NCBI GenBank assembly: GCA_022563775.1
Contig: JADFMS010000003.1
Location: 1-62,904, forward strand
Direction of reading: 5' to 3'
DNA: 62,904 nucleotides
Source: Fidelibacterota bacterium
GTDB taxonomy: Bacteria > Marinisomatota > SORT01
This document shows, piece after piece, positions 46,320 through 56,575 of this stretch (position 1 is the stretch's first letter; every line of letters begins with the position of its first letter). The position numbers and the translations under genes are program-made. Under the pieces are notes generated by a model. The model did no database searches. It was given only the letters and a program-made list of their open reading frames with translations, and was not told the origin of the DNA.

Positions 46320-47369
46320 CTAATCTTCCTTCACCGGACGCATATGGATAATTCTTTGAGGAAAGGGGATCTCGATGCCCTTTTCCTTGAACATCCGGTA
46401 TATCTCTGAGTTCAGTTGATCGATTACCCGTCCACGGAGGACAGGTTCCTCTATCCAGAAGAGTAATTGGAAGGAGAGTTCGGATTCCCCGAACTCCCGG
46501 AACCTGACTCTCGGTTCCGGCTCATCCTGCACATAGTGGTTCGATTTCGCGATTTCGATAAGTGTTGCTCTCACTAAATCTATGTCGGAACCGTAGGCGA
46601 TTCCTACGGATACTTTTATGCGTTCTTTCTCGTACGGTCCTCCGCTTTCATTTATTATCTTCGAGCTGGCTATTACCGAATTGGGTATGGTAATCTCCAC
46701 ATCATCCCTCGTCAGTATGCGAGTGCTCCGGAGCCCGATATCGGTTACTCTTCCCCTTTCTCCTCCGTCCAGATTTATGAAATCACCGACCTTGTATGGA
46801 GCGTCCACCATGATAAAGAACCCGGCGAACAGGTTAGCGAGGCTATCCTTTGCGGCAAAGCCGATTGCGATGCCCACTATACCCGCCGATGCTAACCAGG
46901 CGGTAATGTTGATATCCCAGACGAGCAGAAAGAAGTAGAGAGCACCCGCAAAGATGGCTATCTTGCTGAAATTATCAAGAAGGGGCAAAGTGCGTGGCTG
47001 AACCAATTTATAGCTTTTCGGTAATCGCGAGAGCTCTCTCAGGGAGAGTGTGGCGAATTTCCAGGCTAATCCCGTCCATATCAAAAGCACGGTGGTTTTT
47101 ATAAAGCCCTCAAGGATATATTGGAGGTTATCGGGAATCTGGAGAGTGTGAACGGCGATGTCAATACCAATGAGCAGAACAGTGTAAAAGACTGGTTTGT
47201 TGAGCATTTCGAGCAACTTATCGTCAAAGGACGTCTTAGTCCGCTTGACAATCTTGATTAAAACAGCGCCGAATATCCATTTAACTATCGCCGCGGCAAG
47301 ACCGGATGCTATAACGATTGTGAGCGCTTTCATATAGGGATTGGAAAAAAGTATTTTTATAAAATCCAT
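46320..47369 (-). CDS. MscS-type mechanosensitive ion channel
   Basis: 349 residues. Five or so membrane helices, with the pore helix of MscS (WLASAGIVGIAIGFAAKDSL, residues about 163-183) and the beta domain DFINLDGGERGRVTDIGLRS and TIPNSVIASSKIIN typical of the family. It opens under membrane tension to release solutes during osmotic downshock. The inner membrane is its location. The gene is separate (about 175 bases) from the envelope cluster downstream and is monocistronic. Confidence 0.92.
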   Translation of the reverse strand: MDFIKILFSNPYMKALTIVIASGLAAAIVKWIFGAVLIKIVKRTKTSFDDKLLEMLNKPVFYTVLLIGIDIAVHTLQIPDNLQYILEGFIKTTVLLIWTGLAWKFATLSLRELSRLPKSYKLVQPRTLPLLDNFSKIAIFAGALYFFLLVWDINITAWLASAGIVGIAIGFAAKDSLANLFAGFFIMVDAPYKVGDFINLDGGERGRVTDIGLRSTRILTRDDVEITIPNSVIASSKIINESGGPYEKERIKVSVGIAYGSDIDLVRATLIEIAKSNHYVQDEPEPRVRFREFGESELSFQLLFWIEEPVLRGRVIDQLNSEIYRMFKEKGIEIPFPQRIIHMRPVKED

Positions 47370-47587
47370 TATGCTCCATATTAATTTACAGACCGCTAAT
47401 TTACCAGCTTAAACGTATTATATTTCCGGAGATATTAACCGCATGGGATAGAGGTCGAAAGATTCAATAATACCTGAAGCTGTCCGATTAATGACCCGCC
47501 CATACTCCTTCGTCCATCTTCTATGTCAAAAAAATAATTCCTAATTTTACTCAATTCTCATCAACGCAAGGGTTTTTGACACGCGCA

Positions 47588-47718
47588 AAATGTGCCTCAT
47601 AAACCGTCGTTTTCGGTACTAATTATCACCGTACCGAAAGCTAATTGCCAGAAACTCCTGTTTTCATGAGTTTTGGCACTGCGAAATGGTATGTCATAAC
47701 CTACGTTTATGGGACAGG
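47588..47718 (+). repeat. Structured repeat family R, copy 3
   Basis: Full copy: TGTGCCTCATAAACCG at the left, ACCGAAAGCTAATTGCC and GTTTTGGCACTGCG as central stem arms, and GTCATAACCTACGTTTATG and GGGACAG at the right. It lies between the divergent MscS and SBP56-like genes. The remaining intergenic bases to 47901 are AT-rich without another feature. Confidence 0.85.
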
Positions 47719-47907
47719 TTTAAGGAATTTAGGTTTGTGGCAACTTTTGTGGGCTATATCAGTGATACAAATTGCCATGAACATTTAAATCATATTGATG
47801 TATAGCATATAAATGGTATATTAAATTCTGTGATATGGAAAAAATCAATAATATACTTCCACTAATAATTTTATGTAAATTATAGTTAGGCGGCAGGAGG
47901 GATGCTA

Positions 47908-49146
47908 ATGCGAAATAACCATCCTAACAGTTTCTTCTGGTGGAGAGGTACCATTGCAATCATCGCACTCTTACTGCTGAACAACTGCCAGAAGCAGCGG
48001 AGTCAAATCCAAGCACCAGGTTCTTACATTTTTGCGTGGACTAAAGATCAAGATTCCAAGGATAGCGACTTTTTAGTTGTCATCGATGCTCGAACGGCTT
48101 CACCGCGATACGGTCGAATTGTAACTTCACTTTCTGTCGACTATAAGAATACTCAAGCTCACCATACTGAGCACCGGATGCATGAGGGTGGTGTGCTTTT
48201 TGCCAATGGATTCAAGGCTGGAAGAACATTTATGTTTGACCTAAACGAGCCGGAAAATCCAAAGTTATTGGGTTCGTTTGGAGCAATGGATCCTTACACA
48301 TATCCACACAGCTTTGAGCGTCTATCCAATGGAAACATATTGGCAACGTTTCAAACCAAAGGAGAAGGCAATAATGAAGAAGGCGGCCTTGTAGAGTTAG
48401 ATAAGAATGGGAGGTTCATTCGTGCTGCCAGCGCCTCAGCTCGAGAAATCGAGGATTTCATTCGCCCTTATAGCCTGGCAATTGTTCCTGAATTAGATCG
48501 TGTTGTCTCTTCAAGCGCAGACATGCGGGCGAAAGATACCAGTAGAGTTGTCCAGGTTTGGCGCTTGTCTGACCTCAGTTTAATCAAAACAATTCTTATT
48601 CCCCCTGACCCGGATGGAACGGAAGGTCGTCTTTCCGCTGAACCACGCGTTTTGCAGGATGGAAAAACAGTTATTATTTCTACATTTCATTGCGGTCTCT
48701 ATAAGCTGAACGGCCTTGCTGGTGAAGACCCAACTCTTGAATGGGTGCACTCTTTTCCATATGAGGATGGGAAGCTTTGTGCGTTACCTGTTGTATCCGG
48801 CAACTATTGGGTTCAGACAGTTCCTTCTATTCCGGCGCTTGTCAGTCTTGACATATCAAATCCGTACGAACCAGTTGAAGTAGCTCGATTGGAGCTTGGC
48901 AAAACCAATTGGGCGCACTGGATTTCTTCTGATCTAAACGGTGAACGCATAGTCGTAACAGGCTATGATGGGCTGATTAATCGATTATTGATTGTGAATA
49001 TCGATAAACAAACAGGTGAATTAAGCTTCGATAATCGGTTCAAGGAAGAAGGAGCTGAAGAGATCGGTATCAGCTTCGCGCGTGAGAATTGGCCTCATGG
49101 TGCGACTGGAAGTGCAATACCCCACGGAGCAGTGTTCAGCTTGTAA
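47908..49146 (+). CDS. SBP56/selenium-binding-protein-like lipoprotein
   Basis: 412 residues from the ATG at 47908, preferred because AGGAGG lies 7 bases upstream (the ATG at 47902 would touch it). A hydrophobic N-terminus ending LLLLNNC suggests a lipoprotein. The rest is a beta-propeller related to SBP56, the family of methanethiol oxidase: HHTEHRMHEGGVLFANGF, TYPHSFERLSNGNILATFQ, HCGLYKLNG and WPHGATGSAIPHG with conserved histidines. A lipoprotein with oxidase-like activity is possible, but the catalytic Cys of true SBP56 is not clear. It is the sole plus-strand gene between two R repeats. Confidence 0.7.
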   Translation: MRNNHPNSFFWWRGTIAIIALLLLNNCQKQRSQIQAPGSYIFAWTKDQDSKDSDFLVVIDARTASPRYGRIVTSLSVDYKNTQAHHTEHRMHEGGVLFANGFKAGRTFMFDLNEPENPKLLGSFGAMDPYTYPHSFERLSNGNILATFQTKGEGNNEEGGLVELDKNGRFIRAASASAREIEDFIRPYSLAIVPELDRVVSSSADMRAKDTSRVVQVWRLSDLSLIKTILIPPDPDGTEGRLSAEPRVLQDGKTVIISTFHCGLYKLNGLAGEDPTLEWVHSFPYEDGKLCALPVVSGNYWVQTVPSIPALVSLDISNPYEPVEVARLELGKTNWAHWISSDLNGERIVVTGYDGLINRLLIVNIDKQTGELSFDNRFKEEGAEEIGISFARENWPHGATGSAIPHGAVFSL

Positions 49147-49149
49147 TAG

Positions 49150-49211
49150 CTCTGTCTCAAAAGCTAATTATCAAAAGCTCTCGTTTTGGTGAGTTTTGGA
49201 CGGTTAGACGG
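49150..49211 (+). repeat. Structured repeat family R, copy 4 (central part)
   Basis: TGTCTCAAAAGCTAATTATC, AGCTCTCGTTTTGGTGAG and TTTTGGACGG form the central hairpin. It begins 4 bases after the stop of the SBP56-like gene and fills the gap to the next gene. End dyads are absent. Confidence 0.75.
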
Positions 49212-49227
49212 TGTGCAAAAAATGGAC

Positions 49228-51078
49228 TTATTTGATTTTTTCAATTAGTGACCGAAATTTAGGATGATCTCGAAGCGGATCCAAATCGGCATCGTTTTCT
49301 ATCCATTCTACATGATCAAAACCGCCATCAACTGCTTTCTCTAACAATTCAATTGCTTCATCTATCTTACCAAGGAAGGAATAACTACACGCGACATTAT
49401 ATAGGACTCCAACATCTTCCGGTTCTAATTCAAGCGCTTTACTAGACCATTCCAGTCCTAATTTTTTATTTCCAAGTTTAATGTGTGCGCCCGCACCCAA
49501 ATAAAGAGCACGGACGTCATCAGGATTAAGCTCTAAGTGGTGCCCCACTCTCTTTAAGCTCTCTGATTCAGCCTCAATCGCTTTTTCAATATCACCAAGA
49601 CCTCTGAGAACAGAACCAAGAAAATTTAATGCTTGATAATCTTCGGGCAATAGAACACTTGCTTTCTCAAATAATTGTGAAGCTTCTTCTAATTTGCCTT
49701 GAACAAGGCAAGTCCGGCCATAAAAATAGTATGCTTCATATAATTTAGGATTAATTCCAATTGCTGTTCTAAATTCACTTTCTGCTTCGATATACTTTTT
49801 ATTGATAGATGCCGCATATCCCCTTGACACATGAGTTTCTGCCAAATCAGGTCCAAGCTCTATCGATCTTTGGCTCGCTTCCTCGGCTTTAATTAGATTT
49901 TCTTGCTTGCTCTCGTGATACAGATAAAGCCAACAGTGGCATTCAGCTATGCTTGCATATGCAATCGCATAATTGGGATCGATTTCAATCGCACGAAAAA
50001 GCATTTTCAATGCATAATTAAAATTTTTCTTTGTTAAACTATGCATAAATTTTCGAGCACGAAGATAGAAATCATAAGCTTTAATGTCTATAGACGGCTT
50101 ATTTTTGATTAATTTCTTCTCATTATCACTCAGAAATACCTTTAAAGATTTAATAATGTTATCGGTGATTTCATCTTGTATGGCAAAAATGTTTTTAAGT
50201 TCCCGATCGTACGTTTCCGACCAGATATGATAGCCGTCTTCAACCTTTATCAGCTGAGCGGTCATTCTTAGCTGATTTCCCTGTTTGCGAACACTGCCCT
50301 CTAATAGCGTTTCTACATTAAGTTTCTCCCCTATTACGCGTATATCTTCTTTAGCTCCTTTGAATGCAAAAGAGGATGTCCTTGAAGCAACCCTTAAATC
50401 TTGAATCTTTGTTAAGGCATTAATAATCTCCTCAGCTAACCCGTCCCCAAAATATTCGTTTTCCGGATCAGAACTCATATTTACGAAGGGCAATACAGCA
50501 ATTGATCTAACACCATTATCATTTTCTTTTCCCATTAAAACAACATCTTTACTCATAGTTTGTGTCATTTTTTTATCTTCAAGAATTAATGAATAGATAT
50601 TAATCGGCCGTTCAACATTCTTCAGAACCCTTTCCCCTAATAAATGGGCTTCCAATTCCGACTGATTCCGGATGTCATCATAAACTCTTTCAGAAATACA
50701 CACGCCGCCTGGTTCAGCAAGAGGCTCTATTCTTGAGGCGACATTAACTCCATCTCCATAGACTTCTTCTCCCTTTATGACAATATCTCCTACGTGAATT
50801 CCGATTCTTAATACTAAGTCCTTCTCTGACCTGAGTACTTTTTGTATTTCCACGGCAGAATTAACTGCCTCTATAGCGCTGTCGAACCGGCAGAAAGTTC
50901 CGTCGCCCACAAATTGTATTATCTCACCGTCGTGTTTCTCCACAAACGGTTTCATGAGTGCTCTATGCCGCTCAATGAGTATCCTCGCCTTGCTCTCATC
51001 TTTCTGCATCAAAGCAGTATACCCCACCATATCGGTGAACATGATTGCGGCGAGCTTGCGTTTGGGCTCAGAAGGCAT
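49228..51078 (-). CDS. Class III nucleotide cyclase, TolB-like and TPR fusion (copy 4, soluble)
   Basis: 616 residues. Cyclase domain with MFTDMVGY, FVGDGTF, GDGVNVASR; Gln at the purine-specifying position (EIIQFVGDG). Unlike the other copies, no membrane helix separates the cyclase from the TolB/FlgO-like domain (SIAVLPFVNMSSDPENEYFG), so the whole chain should be cytoplasmic. Four or more TPR units follow, ending LRDHPKFRSLIEKIK, an intact family end. An AGGAAG ribosome site precedes the ATG. It is the only copy here with no visible lesion. R repeats flank it on both sides. Confidence 0.88.
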   Translation of the reverse strand: MPSEPKRKLAAIMFTDMVGYTALMQKDESKARILIERHRALMKPFVEKHDGEIIQFVGDGTFCRFDSAIEAVNSAVEIQKVLRSEKDLVLRIGIHVGDIVIKGEEVYGDGVNVASRIEPLAEPGGVCISERVYDDIRNQSELEAHLLGERVLKNVERPINIYSLILEDKKMTQTMSKDVVLMGKENDNGVRSIAVLPFVNMSSDPENEYFGDGLAEEIINALTKIQDLRVASRTSSFAFKGAKEDIRVIGEKLNVETLLEGSVRKQGNQLRMTAQLIKVEDGYHIWSETYDRELKNIFAIQDEITDNIIKSLKVFLSDNEKKLIKNKPSIDIKAYDFYLRARKFMHSLTKKNFNYALKMLFRAIEIDPNYAIAYASIAECHCWLYLYHESKQENLIKAEEASQRSIELGPDLAETHVSRGYAASINKKYIEAESEFRTAIGINPKLYEAYYFYGRTCLVQGKLEEASQLFEKASVLLPEDYQALNFLGSVLRGLGDIEKAIEAESESLKRVGHHLELNPDDVRALYLGAGAHIKLGNKKLGLEWSSKALELEPEDVGVLYNVACSYSFLGKIDEAIELLEKAVDGGFDHVEWIENDADLDPLRDHPKFRSLIEKIK

Positions 51079-51154
51079 AATTCTTATATCTTCCTAATTA
51101 TTGTAATGTGGAATTAAGTGTGAAAGTTACTCGAACGGATGAATTCCCGCAAGG

Positions 51155-51240
51155 AAAATGATTACCGATTAATCCTTATTATTAGTTTTGGATAGCTAAA
51201 AGGTATGTTATTAGTAAGTTTAATGAGACAGACGTAAACA
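51155..51240 (+). repeat. Structured repeat family R, copy 5 (internally deleted)
   Basis: The AT-rich lead (TTACCGATTAATCCTTATTA) is joined at AGTTTTGG to the right half (GGATAGCTAAAAGGTATG, AATGAGACAG). The central hairpin is lost; AGTTTTG occurs at both sides of the missing part in full copies, so deletion between short direct repeats is likely. Confidence 0.7.
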
Positions 51241-51410
51241 TGCGTACAAGCACAATTTTTAGATTAAGATCTTGGACTTCGCAGCATCTGATTCTGCAAA
51301 ACCACCGTCGATAATTACAACATGGTGATCGTCTTCAGCCTCGTGTCACAAGGCGTATCCAACCCCTCTTTCGCGCTACGATCTTGTAAACCCATTCCCA
51401 GATTGGATCA
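51241..51410 (-). pseudogene. Duplicated segment with 3' fragment of a DCC-family gene
   Basis: Nearly the same as 56481-56653, including the end of the DCC gene there: FDPIWEWVYKIVARKRGWIR and stop TGA at 51335-51337. The DCC frame breaks at 51410, where R-repeat sequence begins. So this is a duplicated, truncated copy of the gene end plus its downstream DNA. Confidence 0.8.
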
Positions 51411-51477
51411 AAAGCTCTCGTTTTGGTGAGTTTTGGACGGCAAATGATGTGTTATGACCTATATTCATGAAACAGGT
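51407..51477 (+). repeat. Structured repeat family R, copy 6 (right half)
   Basis: ATCAAAAGCTCTCGTTTTGG, TGAGTTTTGGACGG and TGTTATGACCTATATTCATG then AAACAGG. Its left part is replaced by the DCC fragment at the shared ATCAAAAGC. Its right end touches the stop of the cyclase-end remnant at 51478. Confidence 0.75.
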
Positions 51478-51525
51478 TTAACTTCCCTGCTTCAATACTG
51501 CTAATCGCCTTATGCGACTTGTCGT
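51478..51525 (-). pseudogene. 3' end remnant of a cyclase-TPR gene
   Basis: The minus strand reads RIRRLAVLKQGS and TAA (51478-51480), close to the end of cyclase copy 1 (IKRLAALKQES). Upstream the similarity stops, so only the last dozen codons remain. The rest of 51526-51670 holds no gene. Confidence 0.55.
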
Positions 51526-51670
51526 CTATAACCATTGCTTTCTGCTTCGCGGTACTCTAAGGCGCTGCGCCTGCCGTGTGGTGCTCTTTCCTTTTCGGAT
51601 AGGGTAGCCCTATGGATACGGCCTAACCTCTATCCATGGTTAACACATTTATTAAGAGCGTGACATTTAA

Positions 51671-51919
51671 TTATCGGAATCTGCCAGCTATAGGGTCTTT
51701 AGTGTCTCCTTCAAGACGTATGCAACCCCCATCGCACCCCAGATAAAAAAAAATATAACCGAAGTTTCGATACATGAAATGATGGGTTTTGAATACCAAT
51801 AAATAGCTAACACCCAGGAAAACGAATGAGACAATTATGGTTACAATCTTTCCGATAAAAGCCTTCCGGGAATCTGAAGTAGTATTATGAGCGATTCTGA
51901 TTTTCTTCATATCGTCCAA
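51671..51919 (-). CDS. Small membrane protein of unknown function
   Basis: 82 residues with one clear membrane helix (GKIVTIIVSFVFLGVSYLLVF, about 24-44) and an aromatic stretch (YRNFGYIFFYLGCDGGCIRL). The short C-terminus contains two cysteines in CDGGC. No family recognised. It follows the ferredoxin-like gene after 12 bases in the same direction and may be its partner. Being small and near rearranged DNA, it may also be a fragment. Confidence 0.4.
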   Translation of the reverse strand: MDDMKKIRIAHNTTSDSRKAFIGKIVTIIVSFVFLGVSYLLVFKTHHFMYRNFGYIFFYLGCDGGCIRLEGDTKDPIAGRFR

Positions 51920-51931
51920 TAAGACTTGAAT

Positions 51932-52297
51932 CTATCCCAATGGAGTAGGCAGACCCAATCTCTGACGGTTCTGCCGACAGGCCTCTTTCTGATGAGTCAG
52001 GATGCGGAGCGCCCCACGAGGCCGAGCCGTGCACAGTAGGGTGAATCCGGCCTCTCTGTCAGCCGGGTAGTAGCGATAGGCGTCAGACTGATCTACCTCT
52101 CCTGACAGGAGGTGGCCCGCACATGTTACGCACCATCCAATTAAACAGCTGCTCGGCAAGTCAAGACCGAATCTCTGCGCAGCATCCCAAATATACTCGT
52201 CCTCCGCTACATTTATGGTGACATCCGCCGTACCGTCAGTCAGTGTGATTAAAATCAAGATCGAAGAGATCGTGAAGGGAGTAATGGGTTGCTTCAT
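51932..52297 (-). CDS. [2Fe-2S] ferredoxin with grafted leader
   Basis: 121 residues. Plant-type ferredoxin core with ligands in SSCLIGWCVTCAG (C-x4-C-x2-C) and a fourth Cys in LLCTA. The N-terminal 18 residues (MKQPITPFTISSILILI) are not part of the fold; their DNA is nearly identical to the leader of the di-heme peroxidase gene at 55306. The natural start would be close to ILITLTDGTADVTINV. So the promoter and leader of another gene were joined in frame to this ferredoxin. The leader is hydrophobic and might act as a weak export or membrane signal, which would be odd for a ferredoxin. Confidence 0.8.
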   Translation of the reverse strand: MKQPITPFTISSILILITLTDGTADVTINVAEDEYIWDAAQRFGLDLPSSCLIGWCVTCAGHLLSGEVDQSDAYRYYPADREAGFTLLCTARPRGALRILTHQKEACRQNRQRLGLPTPLG

Positions 52298-52490
52298 AAT
52301 GATTCCCCTTTCTTATAATATTTGCAAAAAAAATAGGTCACTAAAAGAATAATGCATATTATTTTTACAGACAAGTAAAATATAAATATGTGGTTGAATA
52401 ATGAATAGATAGTGATTAGGGAGTGCTAACCAACGCCCAATAGCTCTACGCGCAACGAAATTACTTATTAAACTTAATATTTGCTCAATC
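52250..52490. repeat. Duplicated promoter-leader segment, copy 1
   Basis: Matches 56085-56310 across about 220 bases: TTCACGATCTCTTCGATCTT (leader), ATTATTTTTACAGACAAGT, ATAAATATGTGGTTGA, GATTAGGGAGTGCTAACCA and TAGCTCTACGCGCAAC, minus-strand promoter side. Both copies precede minus-strand redox genes. The remaining bases to 52678 hold the katG upstream region; no clear promoter was identified. Confidence 0.8.
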
Positions 52491-52597
52491 GTTTTTTTCA
52501 GAAAAATCTATTTACTATTACATTGGATATGCCTAAACTTTTACCTGAAAAATATTTAGGTAATTAGTCAAACAAATGTTAGCCAAAGGCGCTTTAG

Positions 52598-54865
<2,268 letters not shown>

Positions 54866-54946
54866 TCGAAACCATATCGTCGTTATAAGATTCTGATCGG
54901 TAAGTATCTTATTGGGACATATTATGTATTGTAGATAAAAGGCTTT

Positions 54947-54997
54947 CTAAATCTTCAGCAGGACCATCTTGCGTATTTCTGTAAATTCACCCATTAA
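54947..54997 (-). pseudogene. Orphan T9SS tail end after the peroxidase
   Basis: Directly after the TAA of the peroxidase (54998-55000) and in the same frame the minus strand reads LMGEFTEIRKMVLLKI and TAG. EFTEIRKMVLLK is the terminal part of a type A sorting tail; the rest of the tail is missing. It may be the end of a deleted secreted-protein gene. Confidence 0.7.
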
Positions 54998-55303
54998 TTA
55001 CTCTGGTAACTCTGGTTCTTCGAATTCCGGCATTTCGCCAGTCAAGCTTTTAAGGAATTCAACCAGATCAGCTTTTTCCTGTACAGAAAGATTCAATTTC
55101 TTCATATCGGTGCTCAGGTGCGAGTTCGGGATACCTCCTTGATCATAGAAATTAATGACATCTAAAAGTGTTCTTTCACTTCCATCGTGTATGTAGGGGG
55201 CAGTCCTTGCGATCTCGCGCAATGTAGGAGTCTTGAAGGCTCCTCGATCCAAATCATCCTGCGTAAAATCGTATAGACCCAAATCAGGATTTTCCTTGTC
55301 CAT
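54998..55303 (-). CDS. C-terminal piece of a di-heme cytochrome c peroxidase (frameshifted)
   Basis: 101 residues from an internal ATG. It reads GAFKTPTLREIARTAPYIHDG and LNLSVQEKADLVEFLKSL, the C-terminal domain of bacterial di-heme peroxidases (CcpA/MauG type). In the same frame upstream lies ADCVTCHVGFNFTDENYRN with the second heme motif CVTCH. The N-terminal part is in another frame at 55306. The natural protein needs both frames; alone this piece lacks a start. Confidence 0.75.
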   Translation of the reverse strand: MDKENPDLGLYDFTQDDLDRGAFKTPTLREIARTAPYIHDGSERTLLDVINFYDQGGIPNSHLSTDMKKLNLSVQEKADLVEFLKSLTGEMPEFEEPELPE

Positions 55304-55305
55304 CC

Positions 55306-56076
55306 CTACACCGATATTCCGGTAATTTTCATCTGTGAAATTGAATCCAACATGACAGGTGACGCAATCAGCCTTATTCTCGAAAAGGTCGAGACCTCTC
55401 TTAGCAGATTCTGAAAGCGCCTCATCGTCTCCTGCTTTAAAACGGTCAAACGGTGAGTTTCCGGGGAGAGCACAGTCCGCTCAAAAGACGCAATCGCCTT
55501 CGCTATACCGTCCGATGAAACCCCTGTCCCGAACACGCTTTCGAACTTCTTTCTATATCCTTCGATAGCATTGAGCTTCTCTACCACAACCTCGAGGGTG
55601 TTGCCCATCTCTATGGGATTTTGTATTGGCCCAAGAGCTTGCGCCTCTAAATCTTCCGCACGACCATCCCAGAACTGTTCGACACTAAAGAGCCGATTGA
55701 CAACTGTAGGTACACTCCGGCCTCCCTTCTGTCCGTTGATACCAATAGACACTGACATACCATCAGTAAAACCGAACTTCGGATGGTGGCACGAAGCACA
55801 TGAGACCGTATTATCGGCAGATAACCGCTTATCAAAATAAAGCATTCTTCCGAGTTCGATCTTCTCAGCGGTGAGGGGGTTGTCTTCGGGGATGTACTGG
55901 AATTCGGGATCAAGACCTAAAGGGATACCAAGTGCTATATTCTCAGCCATCATAGGTCTGTCTTCAGGCATGTTCCGCAACTCCTTCTCAAGCCCTGAAG
56001 GAGTTTCGAGCGCTTTCTCTCCCGGAGGAGGGGGCTTCATGCATTGAAAGCCTAAAGTCAGTATAGTCAGAATCAA
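55306..56076 (-). CDS. N-terminal piece of a di-heme cytochrome c peroxidase (start lost, frameshifted)
   Basis: Contains GFQCMKPPPPGE (lipobox, Cys near residue 11 from the TTG), two copies of PEDNPLTAEKIELG-like leaders, the first heme motif CASCHHP and the linker GGRSVPTVVNRLF. It leaves its frame near 55465, where a base is missing in CTCTCCCCGGAAACTC. Compared with the duplicate leader at 52297, the expected start ATG AAG is ATA AGA at 56115-56110, so the start codon is also lost; only TTG at 56076 remains. The gene would have reduced periplasmic peroxide with electrons from cytochrome c. It is probably dead, next to a working katG. Confidence 0.75.
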   Translation of the reverse strand: MILTILTLGFQCMKPPPPGEKALETPSGLEKELRNMPEDRPMMAENIALGIPLGLDPEFQYIPEDNPLTAEKIELGRMLYFDKRLSADNTVSCASCHHPKFGFTDGMSVSIGINGQKGGRSVPTVVNRLFSVEQFWDGRAEDLEAQALGPIQNPIEMGNTLEVVVEKLNAIEGYRKKFESVFGTGVSSDGIAKAIASFERTVLSPETHRLTVLKQETMRRFQNLLREVSTFSRIRLIASPVMLDSISQMKITGISV

Positions 56077-56084
56077 GATCCAAG

Positions 56085-56310
56085 ATATCGTGTAAGGAGT
56101 AAAGGGTTGTCTTATAATGTTTATCCTTTCATGTTATATTTGCCTGAAAGCTAAAAGGTCAATAAAAAAATAATGTCTATTATTTTTATAGACAAGTTAA
56201 ATATAAATATATGATTGATTAATGAATAGGTAATGATTAGGGAGTGCTGACCAGCGCGCAATAGCTCTACGCGCAACTATATTATATATTAAGCATAATA
56301 TTTGCTCAAC
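56085..56310. repeat. Duplicated promoter-leader segment, copy 2
   Basis: Partner of 52250-52490, upstream of the peroxidase gene. Carries TAATGATTAGGGAGTGCTGA, GCGCAATAGCTCTACGCGCA and the AT-rich inverted repeat at 56174. It ends about 20 bases before an R repeat, in the same order as a neighbouring duplication with 51155-51410. Confidence 0.8.
56174..56194. promoter_or_regulatory. Inverted repeat in the peroxidase promoter, possible operator
   Basis: TGTCTAT, 7 bases, ATAGACA: perfect arms on a 14-base centre spacing, in the AT-rich upstream region of the di-heme peroxidase. In the copy upstream of the ferredoxin one arm is changed (TGCATAT...ACAGACA). It could bind a peroxide- or metal-responsive repressor. 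Regulator unknown. Confidence 0.4.
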
Positions 56311-56329
56311 ATCTCATAGATGTACGAGT

Positions 56330-56480
56330 TCTGAGACACTAAAAATATGTATCATAAACGTTCGTTTATTTAACAGTTCGCCCCGTGTCTCGAAAGCTAA
56401 TTATCAAAAGCTCTCGATTTCATGAGTTTTGGATAGCTAAAAGGTGTGTTATTAGTGGGTTTTATGAGACAGATGTAAAC
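56330..56480 (+). repeat. Structured repeat family R, copy 7
   Basis: Full copy with perfect left dyad ATAAACGTTCGTTTAT, central CGTGTCTCGAAAGC and TTTTGGATAGC, and right GGGTTTTATGAGACAG. It is followed by CACAATTTTTAGATTAAGGT, a trailing motif also seen after copies 5 and (as TTTTGGGGGCAAGGTCA) near 62420. Confidence 0.85.
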
Positions 56481-56575
56481 ATGCGTACCGGCACAATTTT
56501 TAGATTAAGGTCATGGCATTTACAGCATATAATTATGCAAAACCACCGTCGATAATTACAACATGGTGGTCGTCT

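Noticed and set aside
52420..52490. Canonical integron attC site in AGTGCTAACCAACGCC...ACGCGCAAC
   Set aside because: It resembles a VCR-type end at first sight, but no GTTRRRY core pair and no long inverted partner could be found; it is part of a plain promoter duplication.
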